Origin: Cupriavidus basilensis OR16
GTDB taxonomy: Bacteria > Pseudomonadota > Gammaproteobacteria > Burkholderiales > Burkholderiaceae
Reading direction: 5' to 3'
NCBI RefSeq assembly: GCF_000243095.1
Contig: NZ_AHJE01000019.1
Location: 1 to 64,000 of the forward strand
Length of the DNA stretch: 64,000 bases
The notes beneath the pieces are model-generated. The model ran no database searches, was not told the origin of the DNA, and worked only from the letters and a program-made list of their open reading frames with translations. The translations under genes were made by a program, and so were the position numbers. Below, one piece after another: positions 7,227 through 15,981 of this stretch; within the stretch, counting starts at the first letter, position 1; each line of letters begins with the position of its first letter.

Positions 7227-8645
7227 GTGATCCACCATCAGCAGCAATCCGGCGGCCTGAAGCACGGGCTGAAACAGCGCCACATGACCATGATCGCGCT
7301 GGGCGGCGTCATTGGCGCGGGCCTGTTCGTCGGCAGTGGCGTCGTCATCAAGTCGGCCGGCCCCGCGGCGGTCATTTCCTTTCTCATCACCGGCTTGCTG
7401 GTGGTGCTCGTCATGCGCATGCTGGGCGAAATGGCGTGCGCGCTGCCCACCGTGGGCTCCTTCTACGAATATGCCCGCGAAGCCTGGAGCGACCGCCCGG
7501 CCATGGGCGAGCTGGCCGGGTTCCTGACCGGCTGGATGTACTGGTATTTCTGGGTGATCGTGGTCGCGCTGGAGGCCGTGGCCGGGGCCAGCCTGGTGCA
7601 GTTCTGGCTCCCGGGCGTTCCCGCATGGAGCATCAGCCTGGTGCTGCTGGTGATGCTCACGCTCACCAACCTGATCTCGGTGAAGTCCTTTGGCGAATTC
7701 GAGTTCTGGTTCGCCTCGATCAAGGTGGCGGCCATTGTGGTGTTCCTGTTCCTGGCAGGGCTGTTCGTGCTCGGCATGTGGCCGGGCGCTACCGCCAGCG
7801 TGGCGCACCTCACCGTGCATGGCGGCTTTGCGCCTAACGGGATCATGCCGGTGTTGACGGGCGCGGTAGCGGCGACCGGGTTCTACTTCGGCGCCGAGAT
7901 CGTGACCATCGCCGCGGCCGAAACGGCCGAGCCGCAGAAGGCGGTGGCCAAGGCCACCAGTTCGGTCATCACCCGCGTGCTGGTGTTCTATGTGGGCTCG
8001 GTGCTGCTGGTGGTGTGCCTGGTGCCGTGGAACTCCGCTGGCATCGCCACGCCCTATGTCAGCGCGCTCAATGCCATGCGCATCCCCGCGGCGGCGCAGA
8101 TCATGAACGCCGTCGTGCTCACCGCCGTGCTGTCGGCGCTGAACTCCGGACTGTACGCCTCATCGCGCATGCTGTTCGCGCTGACCAAGCGCGGGGACGC
8201 GCCGCAGGCGCTGGCCAAGCTGAGCCGCAACGGCGTGCCGGTCAAGGCCATCCTGTTCGCCACGCTGTTCGGCTATGGCGCGGTGGTGATGTCCTATGTG
8301 TCGCCGGACAAGGTCTTTGCCTTCCTGGTCAACTCCTATGGCACCGTCGCCATCTTTGTCTACATCCTGATCGCTATCTCGCAGCTGCGCCTGCGCGCCC
8401 GCCTGGAGCGCGAGGCGCCACATCGGCTCAAGGTGCGGATGTGGGCCTTCCCCTACCTGACCTGGGTCGCTATCGCCGGCATGGTCGGGATCGTGGTCGC
8501 CATGGCCTTTATCCCCGACCAGCGTACCCCGCTGCTGCTCGGCGTGGCCAGCCTTGGCATCCTGGTACTGGCGTACGCCGTACGCCAGCAGCTCCGAAAG
8601 CACGCCGCCGCCGCGCCACTGGGCGAGGTGCGGCGGGCTGACTGA
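7227..8645 (+). CDS. APC-family amino-acid permease (GabP-like), possible taurine importer
   Basis: A 472-residue integral membrane protein with 12 predicted helices. The amino acid/polyamine permease signature is clear: HMTMIALGGVIGAGLFVGSG in helix 1, RMLGEMACALPTVGSFYEYA, then FYFGAEIVTIAAAETAEP and SALNSGLYASSRMLFAL. It most resembles GABA/aromatic amino-acid transporters of the AAT subfamily. Translation starts at GTG 7227, 9 bases after AGGAGA. Located between xsc and tauXY, it is a reasonable candidate for taurine or omega-amino-acid uptake, but substrate is inferred from context; no ABC-type TauABC genes are in the window. Confidence 0.85.
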   Translation: MIHHQQQSGGLKHGLKQRHMTMIALGGVIGAGLFVGSGVVIKSAGPAAVISFLITGLLVVLVMRMLGEMACALPTVGSFYEYAREAWSDRPAMGELAGFLTGWMYWYFWVIVVALEAVAGASLVQFWLPGVPAWSISLVLLVMLTLTNLISVKSFGEFEFWFASIKVAAIVVFLFLAGLFVLGMWPGATASVAHLTVHGGFAPNGIMPVLTGAVAATGFYFGAEIVTIAAAETAEPQKAVAKATSSVITRVLVFYVGSVLLVVCLVPWNSAGIATPYVSALNAMRIPAAAQIMNAVVLTAVLSALNSGLYASSRMLFALTKRGDAPQALAKLSRNGVPVKAILFATLFGYGAVVMSYVSPDKVFAFLVNSYGTVAIFVYILIAISQLRLRARLEREAPHRLKVRMWAFPYLTWVAIAGMVGIVVAMAFIPDQRTPLLLGVASLGILVLAYAVRQQLRKHAAAAPLGEVRRAD

Positions 8646-8911
8646 CACGCCCAGCGCCTGAGCCGGCCATCCGCGATGCGTGCCATCGCGGGCTTCCCTC
8701 CCAGCACCTTGCAGGCCGCCGCGGCCATCCTCCGCGCCGGCCTGCCCGCGCCTGCCCGGCCATGTACCGGATGCGCGGCATGCGGGGGCGCCACTGGCCC
8801 AAACGATTCATGGGATCTGGCCCTACAGCATTGCGCGTCACCTCTCTATGCTGCAGTCATAGGCCGCGCAGGTCAGGCGCCCGAATCACCAACACCATCA
8901 AGGAGACTCAA

Positions 8912-9322
8912 ATGGCAAACCCACAGGTAACCGCTGCCACCCTGCAAGCTTTCAGCGACGCGTGGAACCGTCACGACATCGAGGCGCTGATGCGCTTCAT
9001 GGCCGAGGACTGTGTGTTCCACGCCGTGGCTGGCAGCGAACTGTTCGGCCGCAGCTTCGAGGGCCGCGCCGCGGTGCGCGAAGGTTTCCAGCTGGCCTGG
9101 CAGGCATTCCCCGACGCCGCGTGGCTCGACGGCGAGCATTTCGTTGCCGGCGAGCGCGGCGTCAGCGAATCCACCTTCCGCGGCACCAAGGCGGACGGCA
9201 CGCGCATCGAGGCACGCATGGTGGATGTGTTTACCTTCCGCGACGGCAAGATCGCGGTGAAGAACGCATACCGCAAGGACCGTCCGCCCGTTGCCGCCGC
9301 CGGCTCCAGCACCGCCAACTGA
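8912..9322 (+). CDS. tauX: TauX-like NTF2-fold protein (taurine dehydrogenase small subunit)
   Basis: The 136-residue protein has an NTF2/SnoaL-like fold signature: LQAFSDAWNRHDIEALMRFMAEDCVFH, GRAAVREGF, FVAGERGVSESTFRGTKADGTRIEARMVDVFTFRDGKIAVKNAYRK. It matches what I recall of the TauX subunit of taurine dehydrogenase, whose gene precedes that of the flavoprotein TauY, as here. ATG 8912 was chosen because AAGGAG lies 8 bases upstream; the longer upstream frame has no family similarity. The stop touches the TauY-like reading frame. Confidence 0.75.
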   Translation: MANPQVTAATLQAFSDAWNRHDIEALMRFMAEDCVFHAVAGSELFGRSFEGRAAVREGFQLAWQAFPDAAWLDGEHFVAGERGVSESTFRGTKADGTRIEARMVDVFTFRDGKIAVKNAYRKDRPPVAAAGSSTAN

Positions 9323-10692
9323 ATCCAGCCCCGCCCGCCTTCGAAACCGTACGACCCGGCCTACGACCCCACGCTCCCACCTACTGGATCGGCACGGCCG
9401 GCGAGCCGCCGCCCGACGACGGCCCGATCACGCACGATATCGACGTGGACGTGGCGATCATCGGCTTCCGCCTCAACCGCCTGACCTGCGCGATCTTCCT
9501 TGCGCAGGAGCACGGCATCAAGGCGACGGTGCTGGAAGCCAACCGCGTGAGCTGGGGCTGCAGCACGCGCAACGGCGGCCAGGCGCAGTGCGCCTCGGGC
9601 CGGCTCAAGCGCTCGCAGTGGATCCAGCGCTATGGCCTGGATACCGCGCTGCGCCTGCACGAGGAAGTGTGCGACGGCATGGAGACGTTCAAGGGCCTGA
9701 TCAAGGACATCGACTGCGAACCGCAACCGGGCGGCCACCTCTATATCGCCCACCGGGCCAAGGTCATGCCCGCGCTGGAAAAGGAAGCCAAGGTGCTGCG
9801 CGACGTGTTCAAGTACGACGCACGCATCCTGGACGCCGATACCGTCAAGCGCGAATACGTCGACGACAAGGAGGCCGCGGGCGCCATGCACGAGCCTGAG
9901 GGCATCGGCATCCATGCTGGCAAGCTGGCCTTCGGCTACCTGCGCCGCGCGCGCGCGCTGGGCGCCAAGGTGCATCCCTCCAGCCCGGTGCTGAGCTGGG
10001 AGACGCGTGGCGGGGTGCACTACCTCAAGACACCGGGCGGCATCGTGCGCGCCCGCGCGGTGGGCGTGGCCACTGGCGGCTACACGTCGCCGAGCCTGCA
10101 TGCGCAGCTCAAGAACCGGCTGTTCCCGATCTTGTCGAACTCCATCGTCACGCGCCCGCTGACGCCCACGGAACGCGCGGCGTGCAATTTCCGCACGACG
10201 CAGGTCATCACCGATACCCGCATCCTGCGGCACTACTACCGCCTGATGCCGGACGGTCGCCTGCAGATTGGCAGCCGCAGCGCCATCACCGGTAACGATG
10301 CGCCGCAGCATAAATACAAGGACAAGCTCATTGCCGACCTGCACCGCAAGTTCCCTGCGCTCGAAGGCATCCAGATCGACTATTCTTGGTGGGGCTGGGT
10401 CGATGTGAGCCATGACATGATGCCGCGCATTTTCCAGCCGGACCCAGCCCAGACCATTTACTATGCGATGGGTTACGGCGGCAACGGCGTGATGTACTCC
10501 GCGCAGGCGGGCAAGCGCATGGCGGCGCTGATCGCGGGCAAGAGCGCGGGGCCGGAACTGCCGATCTTCCGCTCGGCGCTGCCGTTCCCGAATGTGCGCG
10601 AGATGGTGGAAGCACAGGCGTTCGCGCCGTTCCGCCGCTTCGGGCAGTGGTTCCTGTATCGCTGGTATCACATGAAGGATGAAGTGATCTGA
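9322..10692 (+). pseudogene. tauY: TauY-like FAD-dependent oxidoreductase (taurine dehydrogenase large subunit), apparently defective
   Basis: The frame encodes about 456 residues of a DAO-family flavoprotein: SWGCSTRNGGQAQ, PQPGGHLYIAHR, ARALGAKVHPSSPVL, VATGGYTSPSLH, ITDTRILRHYYRLMPDGRLQIGSRSAI, YSWWGWVDVSHDMMPR and YAMGYGGNGVMYSAQAGKRMA. Three defects show. No ATG, or plausible GTG, lies near the expected start. The usual YDPAYDP segment appears only in another frame at about 9348-9375. The dinucleotide-binding GxGxxG, expected after VAIIG, reads GFRLNR. Downstream the protein is well preserved. It would deaminate taurine to sulfoacetaldehyde with TauX. Either an early-stage pseudogene or local sequence error. 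Confidence 0.68.
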
Positions 10693-10708
10693 ACCGGGAA
10701 GGCTGCAG

Positions 10709-10750
10709 GTTGACAGTTGAAGGTTGAAGGTTGAAGGTTGAAGGTTGATA
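10709..10750 (+). repeat. Heptanucleotide tandem repeat GTTGAAG (about six units)
   Basis: Six contiguous 7-mers of form GTTGANN run between the tauY-like stop and sorA; the central four are exact GTTGAAG. It lies 53 bp before the sorA start, so copy-number change would alter promoter or leader spacing. Confidence 0.9.
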
Positions 10751-10802
10751 AAGGCGGCATCCCCCAAGAACCGCCATCCCCACTACAAACGAGGAGCCAG
10801 GC

Positions 10803-12059
10803 ATGGGCCGAGGCCATCATTCCGTACCCCCGCAGCCAGGCCGCCGCGGCGTGCTGCGCTCGCTCGGCGCGCTGGGCGCCGGCGCCGCGCTGGGCCACCC
10901 GGCGCTGCGAGCGCTGGCGGCCACCGCCAACGATGCGCGCATCGAGATGCCGTTCGAGAACGGCGAGCGCGAACTGGTGGCCTTCCCCCAGAAGCGCCCG
11001 CTGATCCTGCTGACCAGCCGGCCGCCACAGCTGGAGACCCCGTTCGGCGTGTTCAACGAGGGCCCGATCACCCCCAACGATGCCTTCTTCGTGCGTTACC
11101 ACTGGAGCGGCATCCCCACCAGCATCGACCCGCAAACCTACCGGCTGCGCGTGGGCGGCAAGATCAATACGCCGCTGGAGCTCTCGCTCGACGAGATCAA
11201 GCGCCTGGCCACCCCGGTGGACCTGGTAGCGGTCAACCAGTGCTCGGGCAACAGCCGGGGATTTTTCTCGCCGCGCGCCAACGGCGGGCAACTCGGCAAC
11301 GGCGCCATGGGCAATGCGCGCTGGACCGGCGTGCCCCTGAAAGCCCTGCTGGAGAAGGCCGGCGTGCAGGCCGGCGCCATGCAGGTGAGCTTTGACGGGT
11401 TGGACCACCCGCCGCTGGAAGGCGGCCCGGACTTTCTCAAGGCGCTGGCCATCGACCACGCGCTCGATGGCGAGGTCATGCTCGCGTGGGCCATGAACGG
11501 CGCGGACCTGCCCATGCTCAACGGCTATCCGCTGCGCCTGATCGTGCCTGGCTACTACGGCACCTACTGGGTCAAGCACCTGGCCGATATCCAGGTGCTG
11601 GACAAGCCGTTCGACGGATTCTGGATGAGCGCGGCCTATCGCATCCCCGACAATCCCTGCGCCTGCGTGGCGCCCGGCACGGCGCCCGCGCGCACGGTGC
11701 CGATCAACCGCTTCAACGTGCGCTCTTTCATCACCAGCCTGGCCGATGGCGCCAAGGTGCAAGCCGGCCGCCAGACCGTGCTGCGCGGCATCGCCTTCGA
11801 CGGTGGCTATGGCGTTGACGAGGTGGCCCTGTCGACGGACGGCGGGCGCACCTGGCGCGCCGCGCAACTGGGCAAGGACCTGGGCCGCTACTCCTTTCGC
11901 GAATGGACGGCGCCATTCACGCCGCCAAAGAAGGGCGAGTACGAACTGAAGGTGCGCGCCAGCAACCGCATCGGGCAGAGCCAGCCGCTCACCGCGCTGT
12001 GGAACCCCGCCGGCTATATGCGCAATGTGGTGGAAACCACGCGCGTGGTAGCAGCATGA
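10803..12059 (+). CDS. sorA: Sulfite dehydrogenase molybdopterin subunit (SorA-like)
   Basis: A 418-residue sulfite-oxidase-family enzyme. The N-terminus has a Tat-like signal (RRGVLRSLGALGAGAAL), so the enzyme should be periplasmic. The Mo-cofactor domain carries the molybdenum-ligating Cys in VAVNQCSGNSRGFFSPR and the family segment YPLRLIVPGYYGTYWVKHL. The C-terminal dimerisation domain contains GGYGVDEVALSTDGGRTWRAA. It oxidises sulfite from the Xsc reaction to sulfate, passing electrons to the cytochrome encoded next. AGGAG precedes ATG 10803. Confidence 0.9.
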   Translation: MGRGHHSVPPQPGRRGVLRSLGALGAGAALGHPALRALAATANDARIEMPFENGERELVAFPQKRPLILLTSRPPQLETPFGVFNEGPITPNDAFFVRYHWSGIPTSIDPQTYRLRVGGKINTPLELSLDEIKRLATPVDLVAVNQCSGNSRGFFSPRANGGQLGNGAMGNARWTGVPLKALLEKAGVQAGAMQVSFDGLDHPPLEGGPDFLKALAIDHALDGEVMLAWAMNGADLPMLNGYPLRLIVPGYYGTYWVKHLADIQVLDKPFDGFWMSAAYRIPDNPCACVAPGTAPARTVPINRFNVRSFITSLADGAKVQAGRQTVLRGIAFDGGYGVDEVALSTDGGRTWRAAQLGKDLGRYSFREWTAPFTPPKKGEYELKVRASNRIGQSQPLTALWNPAGYMRNVVETTRVVAA

Positions 12060-12070
12060 AGGAGGCCGCC

Positions 12071-12730
12071 ATGCAACTCGCCAAGCCCTTGCGCCGCCAT
12101 CGCGGATTGCTCGCCCTTGCTCTGTGCGCTGCCGGCATGGCAAGCGCCGCGCAGGCACTGGAAATCACGCTGCCCCCGGAGACCGCGCGCTACACGCCGA
12201 GCGACCTGCCCGGCTATCGCCTGGTGCAGCAGAACTGCATGGCCTGCCACTCCGCGCAGTACGTGCTGACGCAACCGCCATCGTCGCCGCGCGGCTACTG
12301 GGAGGCGACGGTCAAGAAGATGAAAAAGCCCTTCGGCGCGCCGTTCGCGGATGAAGACATCCCCGCCATGGTCGACTACCTGACCAAGACCTATGGCGCG
12401 GAGCGCACGGCCTACGCCGCCGCGCCCGCGGCGCAAGGCAGTGCGCCAGCGCCGGCTGCCCCTGCCACGGCCGCCGGCAGCCACGATCCCCAGGCCTTGC
12501 TCACGGCCAATGGCTGCACCGCCTGCCACGCCGTCGACAAGAAGGTGGTGGGGCCGGCGTTCAAGGAGGTCGCGGCAAAATACGCGAACCAGCCGGGCGC
12601 CGCGGCACTGGTGGCGCAGAACATCCGCGCGGGCGGCGCGGGCAAGTGGGGGCAGGTGCCAATGCCAGCCTATGCCACGCTCTCCAAGGAAGACCTGCAA
12701 AGCCTGGCGGGGTGGATCCTCGGCCGCTGA
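12071..12730 (+). CDS. sorB: SorB-like cytochrome c with two haem motifs
   Basis: The 219-residue exported cytochrome starts at ATG 12071, 6 bases after AAGGAGG; an earlier ATG overlapping the sorA stop is less likely. A cleavable signal ends near SAAQA. Two haem c attachment motifs are visible: CMACH in the first domain and CTACH in the second, joined by an Ala/Pro-rich linker (AAAPAAQGSAPAPAAPATAAG). The second domain has the class I pattern KVVGPAFKEVAAKYA and M in VPMPAY as likely distal ligand. Classical SorB is a short mono-haem protein, so this is a longer, fused form. It accepts electrons from SorA. Confidence 0.83.
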   Translation: MQLAKPLRRHRGLLALALCAAGMASAAQALEITLPPETARYTPSDLPGYRLVQQNCMACHSAQYVLTQPPSSPRGYWEATVKKMKKPFGAPFADEDIPAMVDYLTKTYGAERTAYAAAPAAQGSAPAPAAPATAAGSHDPQALLTANGCTACHAVDKKVVGPAFKEVAAKYANQPGAAALVAQNIRAGGAGKWGQVPMPAYATLSKEDLQSLAGWILGR

Positions 12731-12878
12731 GAAGCCCTGGCGCCGGACTGCGGGCAACCCGCATTTCCCCGGCGCGCGGCTTCGCCCATAATCTGCCGCT
12801 CACGGCCACGGACCGGCGTGCGTCCACGGGGGCGTTCACAAGGGTGTCCACAGCATCGGCCACAGCAACGGGAGCGGC

Positions 12879-14406
12879 ATGGCAAGCGTAGGCAAGGCAA
12901 ACACTTTCTGGAACCGGCTGCTGCAGCTTTCCTCCGATTCCGGCGTCAGCCTGCAGGCGCAGTTGCGCCAGCAACTGGTGTCGGCCATCCTCGCCCGGCA
13001 GCTGCCGGAGGGCAGCGCCCTGCCCTCCAGCCGCGAGCTGGCGGCCACGCTGGGCATCGCCCGCAACACGGTGATCCTGGCCTTCCAGCAACTGGTCGAG
13101 GAACGCTTCCTGGAGACCAAGCCGCGGCGCGGCTACTTCGTGGTGGAACAGTTGCCCAGCGCCGCCAAGCCTGGCTCAGCGCAGGCCCGGGCCATTGGCG
13201 CAGCCGCCCCCGAAGACGCGGGCGAAGGCATCCCGGACTGGGGCGCGCGCCTGCCGGACATGACAGGCAGGCGCGCCATCGTCAAACCCACCGAGTGGCA
13301 GAACTATCCCTACCCCTTCATCTACGGCCAGTTCGACCCGGCGCTGTTTCCCACCGCCGACTGGCACCGCCGACTGGCGCGAATGCTCGCGCATGGCGCT
13401 GGCCGTGCTGGAGATCCGCGGCTGGGCTTCGGACCTGATCGACCGCGATGATCCGCTGCTGATCGAGCAGTTGCAGAAGCACATCCTGCCGCGCCGGGGC
13501 GTGTGGGCCAACCCCGATGAGATCATGGTCACCATGGGCGCGCAGAACGCGCTCTACCTGCTGGCCGACTTGCTGATGCAAGGCGCGCGGGTCGGCCTGG
13601 AAGAGCCGGGCTATAACGATGCGCGCCACATCTTCGGCATGCGCGCGCGCGAGGTAGTGCCGCTGGCGGTGGACGGATCCGGCCTGTGCCCCGACGACGC
13701 GCTGGCCCAGTGCGACTACGCCTTCATCACGCCCAGCTACCAGTGCCCCACCACGGTCACCATGCCGCTGGAACGGCGCGAGACGCTGCTGCGCGAAGCC
13801 CGCCGCCACGACGTGGTGCTGATCGAGGACGACTACGACACCGAGAACCCAGCGCTGACCCAGCCCATCCCCGCGCTGAAAAGCCTGGACCGCGACGGCC
13901 GCGTGATCTATGTGGGCAGCCTGTCCAAATCCTTCGTGCCCGGCATCCGGCTCGGCTACATCGTGGCTCCCGCCGCCGTGATCCGCCAGGCGCGCGCGCT
14001 GCGCCGCTTCATGCTGCGCCACCCGCCCGCCAACAACCAGCGCGCCACCGCCCTGTTCATCTCGCTGGGCCACCACGACGCGCTGCTGCGGCGCGTGGCG
14101 CCCATCTTCCAGCGCCGCGCCGAGATCCTGCGCGACATGCTGGCGCGCCACCTGCCGCAGGCGCGCGCCCACAACTCGCCCGGCGCATCGTCGTTCTGGG
14201 TGGAAGGCCCGCCCGGACTCGACGCCCGCAAGCTGGCCGCGATCGCGCTCACGCACGGCGTCATCATCGAGCCGGGCGACGTGTTCTTTTCCACCGATGC
14301 GCCGTCGCCGCACTTTCGCATGGGCTATACGGCCATTGCGGAAGAGCGGATCGAGGAAGGGGTGAAGCTGCTGGGACAGTTGATTGGGCAGGCGATGGTG
14401 CGGTGA
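12879..14406 (+). pseudogene. tauR: TauR-like MocR/GntR-type regulator, frameshifted by a 13-bp duplication
   Basis: The first frame (12879-13451) gives a GntR winged helix: VSLQAQLRQQLVSAILARQLPEGSALPSSRELAATLGIARNTV and FLETKPRRGYFV. The second (from 13393) gives the aminotransferase-fold effector domain, with LIEDDYDTEN, the PLP-lysine motif VGSLSKSFVPGIRLGY and PGASSFWVEG. The frame changes at a perfect 13-bp tandem duplication (13352-13377). Removing one copy restores a continuous 504-residue protein reading FPTADWRECSRMALAVLEIRGWA. The intact protein would activate the taurine genes. As read, only a DNA-binding domain of about 190 residues would be made. Confidence 0.85.
13352..13377 (+). 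repeat. 13-bp perfect tandem duplication inside tauR
   Basis: CACCGCCGACTGG occurs twice back to back. The extra 13 bases shift the frame, and the remaining length (1515 bp) is an exact multiple of three. Confidence 0.95.
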
Positions 14407-14452
14407 AGACGCACATCGCGGCGGCGCGCGCGATGCCTTGGTTTGCTCCGCC

Positions 14453-14758
14453 TTACTCGAACACCGGCCGGAAGAAACTACGCTCGTAGCTGACGATGCA
14501 TTGCGTTTCCTGCGCGTAGCGGAACGCTGCCTGGCACTCCGGATCGTCGAAGGACTGGTGGCGATACGCCTCGTACAGCGCGAGGCTGGGGAAGGAGAAC
14601 AAGGCCAGCGCCACGTTGTTGGCGCCTTCGGATGGCAGGAAGTAGCCGTGATGCTGGCCGCCGAATTTCTCGACCAGCGGAATCCACAGCTTGCCGTAGT
14701 GCTCGAATTCCTTGAGCTTGTTGGGGTCGACGATATAGCGCAGGTAGCAGGTGATCAT
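14453..14758 (-). CDS. NIPSNAP family protein
   Basis: A 101-residue protein beginning MITCYLRYIVDPNKLKEFEHYGKLW and containing LPSEGANNVALALFSFPSLALYEAYR; this is the ferredoxin-like NIPSNAP (dimeric alpha/beta barrel) fold. The start is set at 14758 because the family begins at MI(T)CYLRY; the longer upstream frame is low-complexity. It is convergent with tauR. Function in bacteria is not established, and a role in the taurine cluster would be guesswork. Confidence 0.82.
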   Translation of the reverse strand: MITCYLRYIVDPNKLKEFEHYGKLWIPLVEKFGGQHHGYFLPSEGANNVALALFSFPSLALYEAYRHQSFDDPECQAAFRYAQETQCIVSYERSFFRPVFE

Positions 14759-14858
14759 GGTGAGGTGGTTGTCATAGGTTGGTCTTGCTTTGCCTGGCCT
14801 TGGCGTTGCCTTGGCGTTGACGATGCGGCCGTCTCTTTCCCATTCTCTGTCTCTTGCC

Positions 14859-15413
14859 TCAGCCACCTGCCGCGCCGCCGCCAAACCCGATGACTTCCGA
14901 CGCCAGCGCCCGGATAGGCCGGCCGAAGCTGGTAATGGCCGACAGCGTGGCGTTGTGGTGGCGCCGGATCAGTTCGGCGCTGGCGTGCGGCTTGTCGTGC
15001 GTGGTGTGCGCGTCGGCGGCGAGCGTGATGGCGTAGCCCAGCCCGGCGGCGCGGCGCACGGTGGTGTCCACGCAGAACTCGGTGGCATAGCCGCAGATCA
15101 CCAGGTGCCTGGCCTGCAGGCGCTCAAGCAGCGCGGCAAGCTCGGTATGCAGGAAGGAGTCGGGCGTGGTCTTGCGCACGCGGTGGTCGTCCTCGAGGAC
15201 CGCCAGGGTCCGCTCCAGATCCCATGCGGGCGAGCCGAACGGCATCGTGCCGCCGGACGCCTCATGCTGGACGAACACCACCGGCGCGCCAGCCGCGCGC
15301 GCCCGCGCGGTCAGGCCGTTGATGCGGCCAAGGACGAGATCGGCATCGCCCGGGCGGGGTGCGGCGTCGAACAGGCCACGTTGTACGTCAATCACGATCA
15401 GGGCGGTTTGCAT
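14859..15413 (-). CDS. Isochorismatase-like cysteine hydrolase
   Basis: The 184-residue protein starts [16 protein letters not shown] and has the isochorismatase-family triad: Asp in VIDVQ, Lys in [11 protein letters not shown], and nucleophile Cys in [14 protein letters not shown]. The cis-peptide loop GYATEFCVD is intact. ATG 15413 was preferred over an upstream ATG because the core fold starts there. It lies 100 bp upstream of, and in the same direction as, the NIPSNAP gene. Substrate is unknown; members hydrolyse nicotinamide, isochorismate or related amides. Confidence 0.85.
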   Translation of the reverse strand: MQTALIVIDVQRGLFDAAPRPGDADLVLGRINGLTARARAAGAPVVFVQHEASGGTMPFGSPAWDLERTLAVLEDDHRVRKTTPDSFLHTELAALLERLQARHLVICGYATEFCVDTTVRRAAGLGYAITLAADAHTTHDKPHASAELIRRHHNATLSAITSFGRPIRALASEVIGFGGGAAGG

Positions 15414-15783
15414 CGAACGAAGGGCCGATGGCCTCTGGCTGGCTGGACAGCCGCCAGCATAAGCGACTGCCCGCACAACCGCAAGGAACGCGCCGGCCTA
15501 CCGCAACAAGCCCAGATCGATGGCCTCCGCCATAGCCCGGTAGTGGCTGATTTCGGTGACAGTCGAACAGTCCGTTGATGAGGTGCAGATTACCGGTGCC
15601 GCAACCGCCCGCGCAGACGGCTGGTTTCCGCTTGTCGCCGCGTCGGCGCCGGCGGCGAAGGCCCCAACCTCCCCGTCATAATTTGATCCTCTCTCGTGAT
15701 ACGCTTCAAATTCTCGCCGGCCACTGGCACATCGCGCCACGGCATCCATACCCAGCCCGTGCAAACTGCCTGCGTCAGGCTAC
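15414..15783. other. Intergenic stretch without a convincing gene
   Basis: On the minus strand 15498-15560 reads [18 protein letters not shown]-stop, which looks like a protein tail but has no credible upstream body. I see no promoter or RNA feature. This is where the very GC-rich left part gives way to a less GC-rich region. Confidence 0.35.
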
Positions 15784-15912
15784 TCAATGCATCGACTGCA
15801 TTGCCATCCTTGCAAGGATCCGGAATGGCAATGCCACAAGTGCCGCACCGGATACACCGATGCACCACAAGGCGAAAAACCACACGCCATGCCGAATGAA
15901 AGACCGATTCAT
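15784..15912 (-). CDS. DUF2474-type small membrane peptide of the bd oxidase operon
   Basis: A 42-residue peptide starting MNRSFIRHGVWFFALWCIGV and continuing with a hydrophobic SGAALVALPFRIL stretch forms one membrane helix. AAGGAG lies 6 bases before ATG 15912. It begins 69 bp downstream of cydB on the same strand, exactly where cyanide-insensitive bd oxidase operons carry a short DUF2474 peptide (the functional counterpart of CydX). The WF.ALW pattern fits that family. Confidence 0.72.
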   Translation of the reverse strand: MNRSFIRHGVWFFALWCIGVSGAALVALPFRILARMAMQSMH

Positions 15913-15981
15913 ATGGACTCCTTATAAATTGATTGGAGCGGCAACCCCGGTTTTTTTGACGCTTGGCCGCGTTCGTCTCGC

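Noticed and set aside
8962-9321. N-terminal extension of the TauY-like frame through tauX
   Set aside because: Overlaps tauX in another frame and has random, Arg-rich composition; not a real start.
2264-15413. Integration of an island at tRNA-Arg
   Set aside because: No integrase and no direct repeat of the tRNA 3' end was found in the window; the low-GC region begins 13 kb away.
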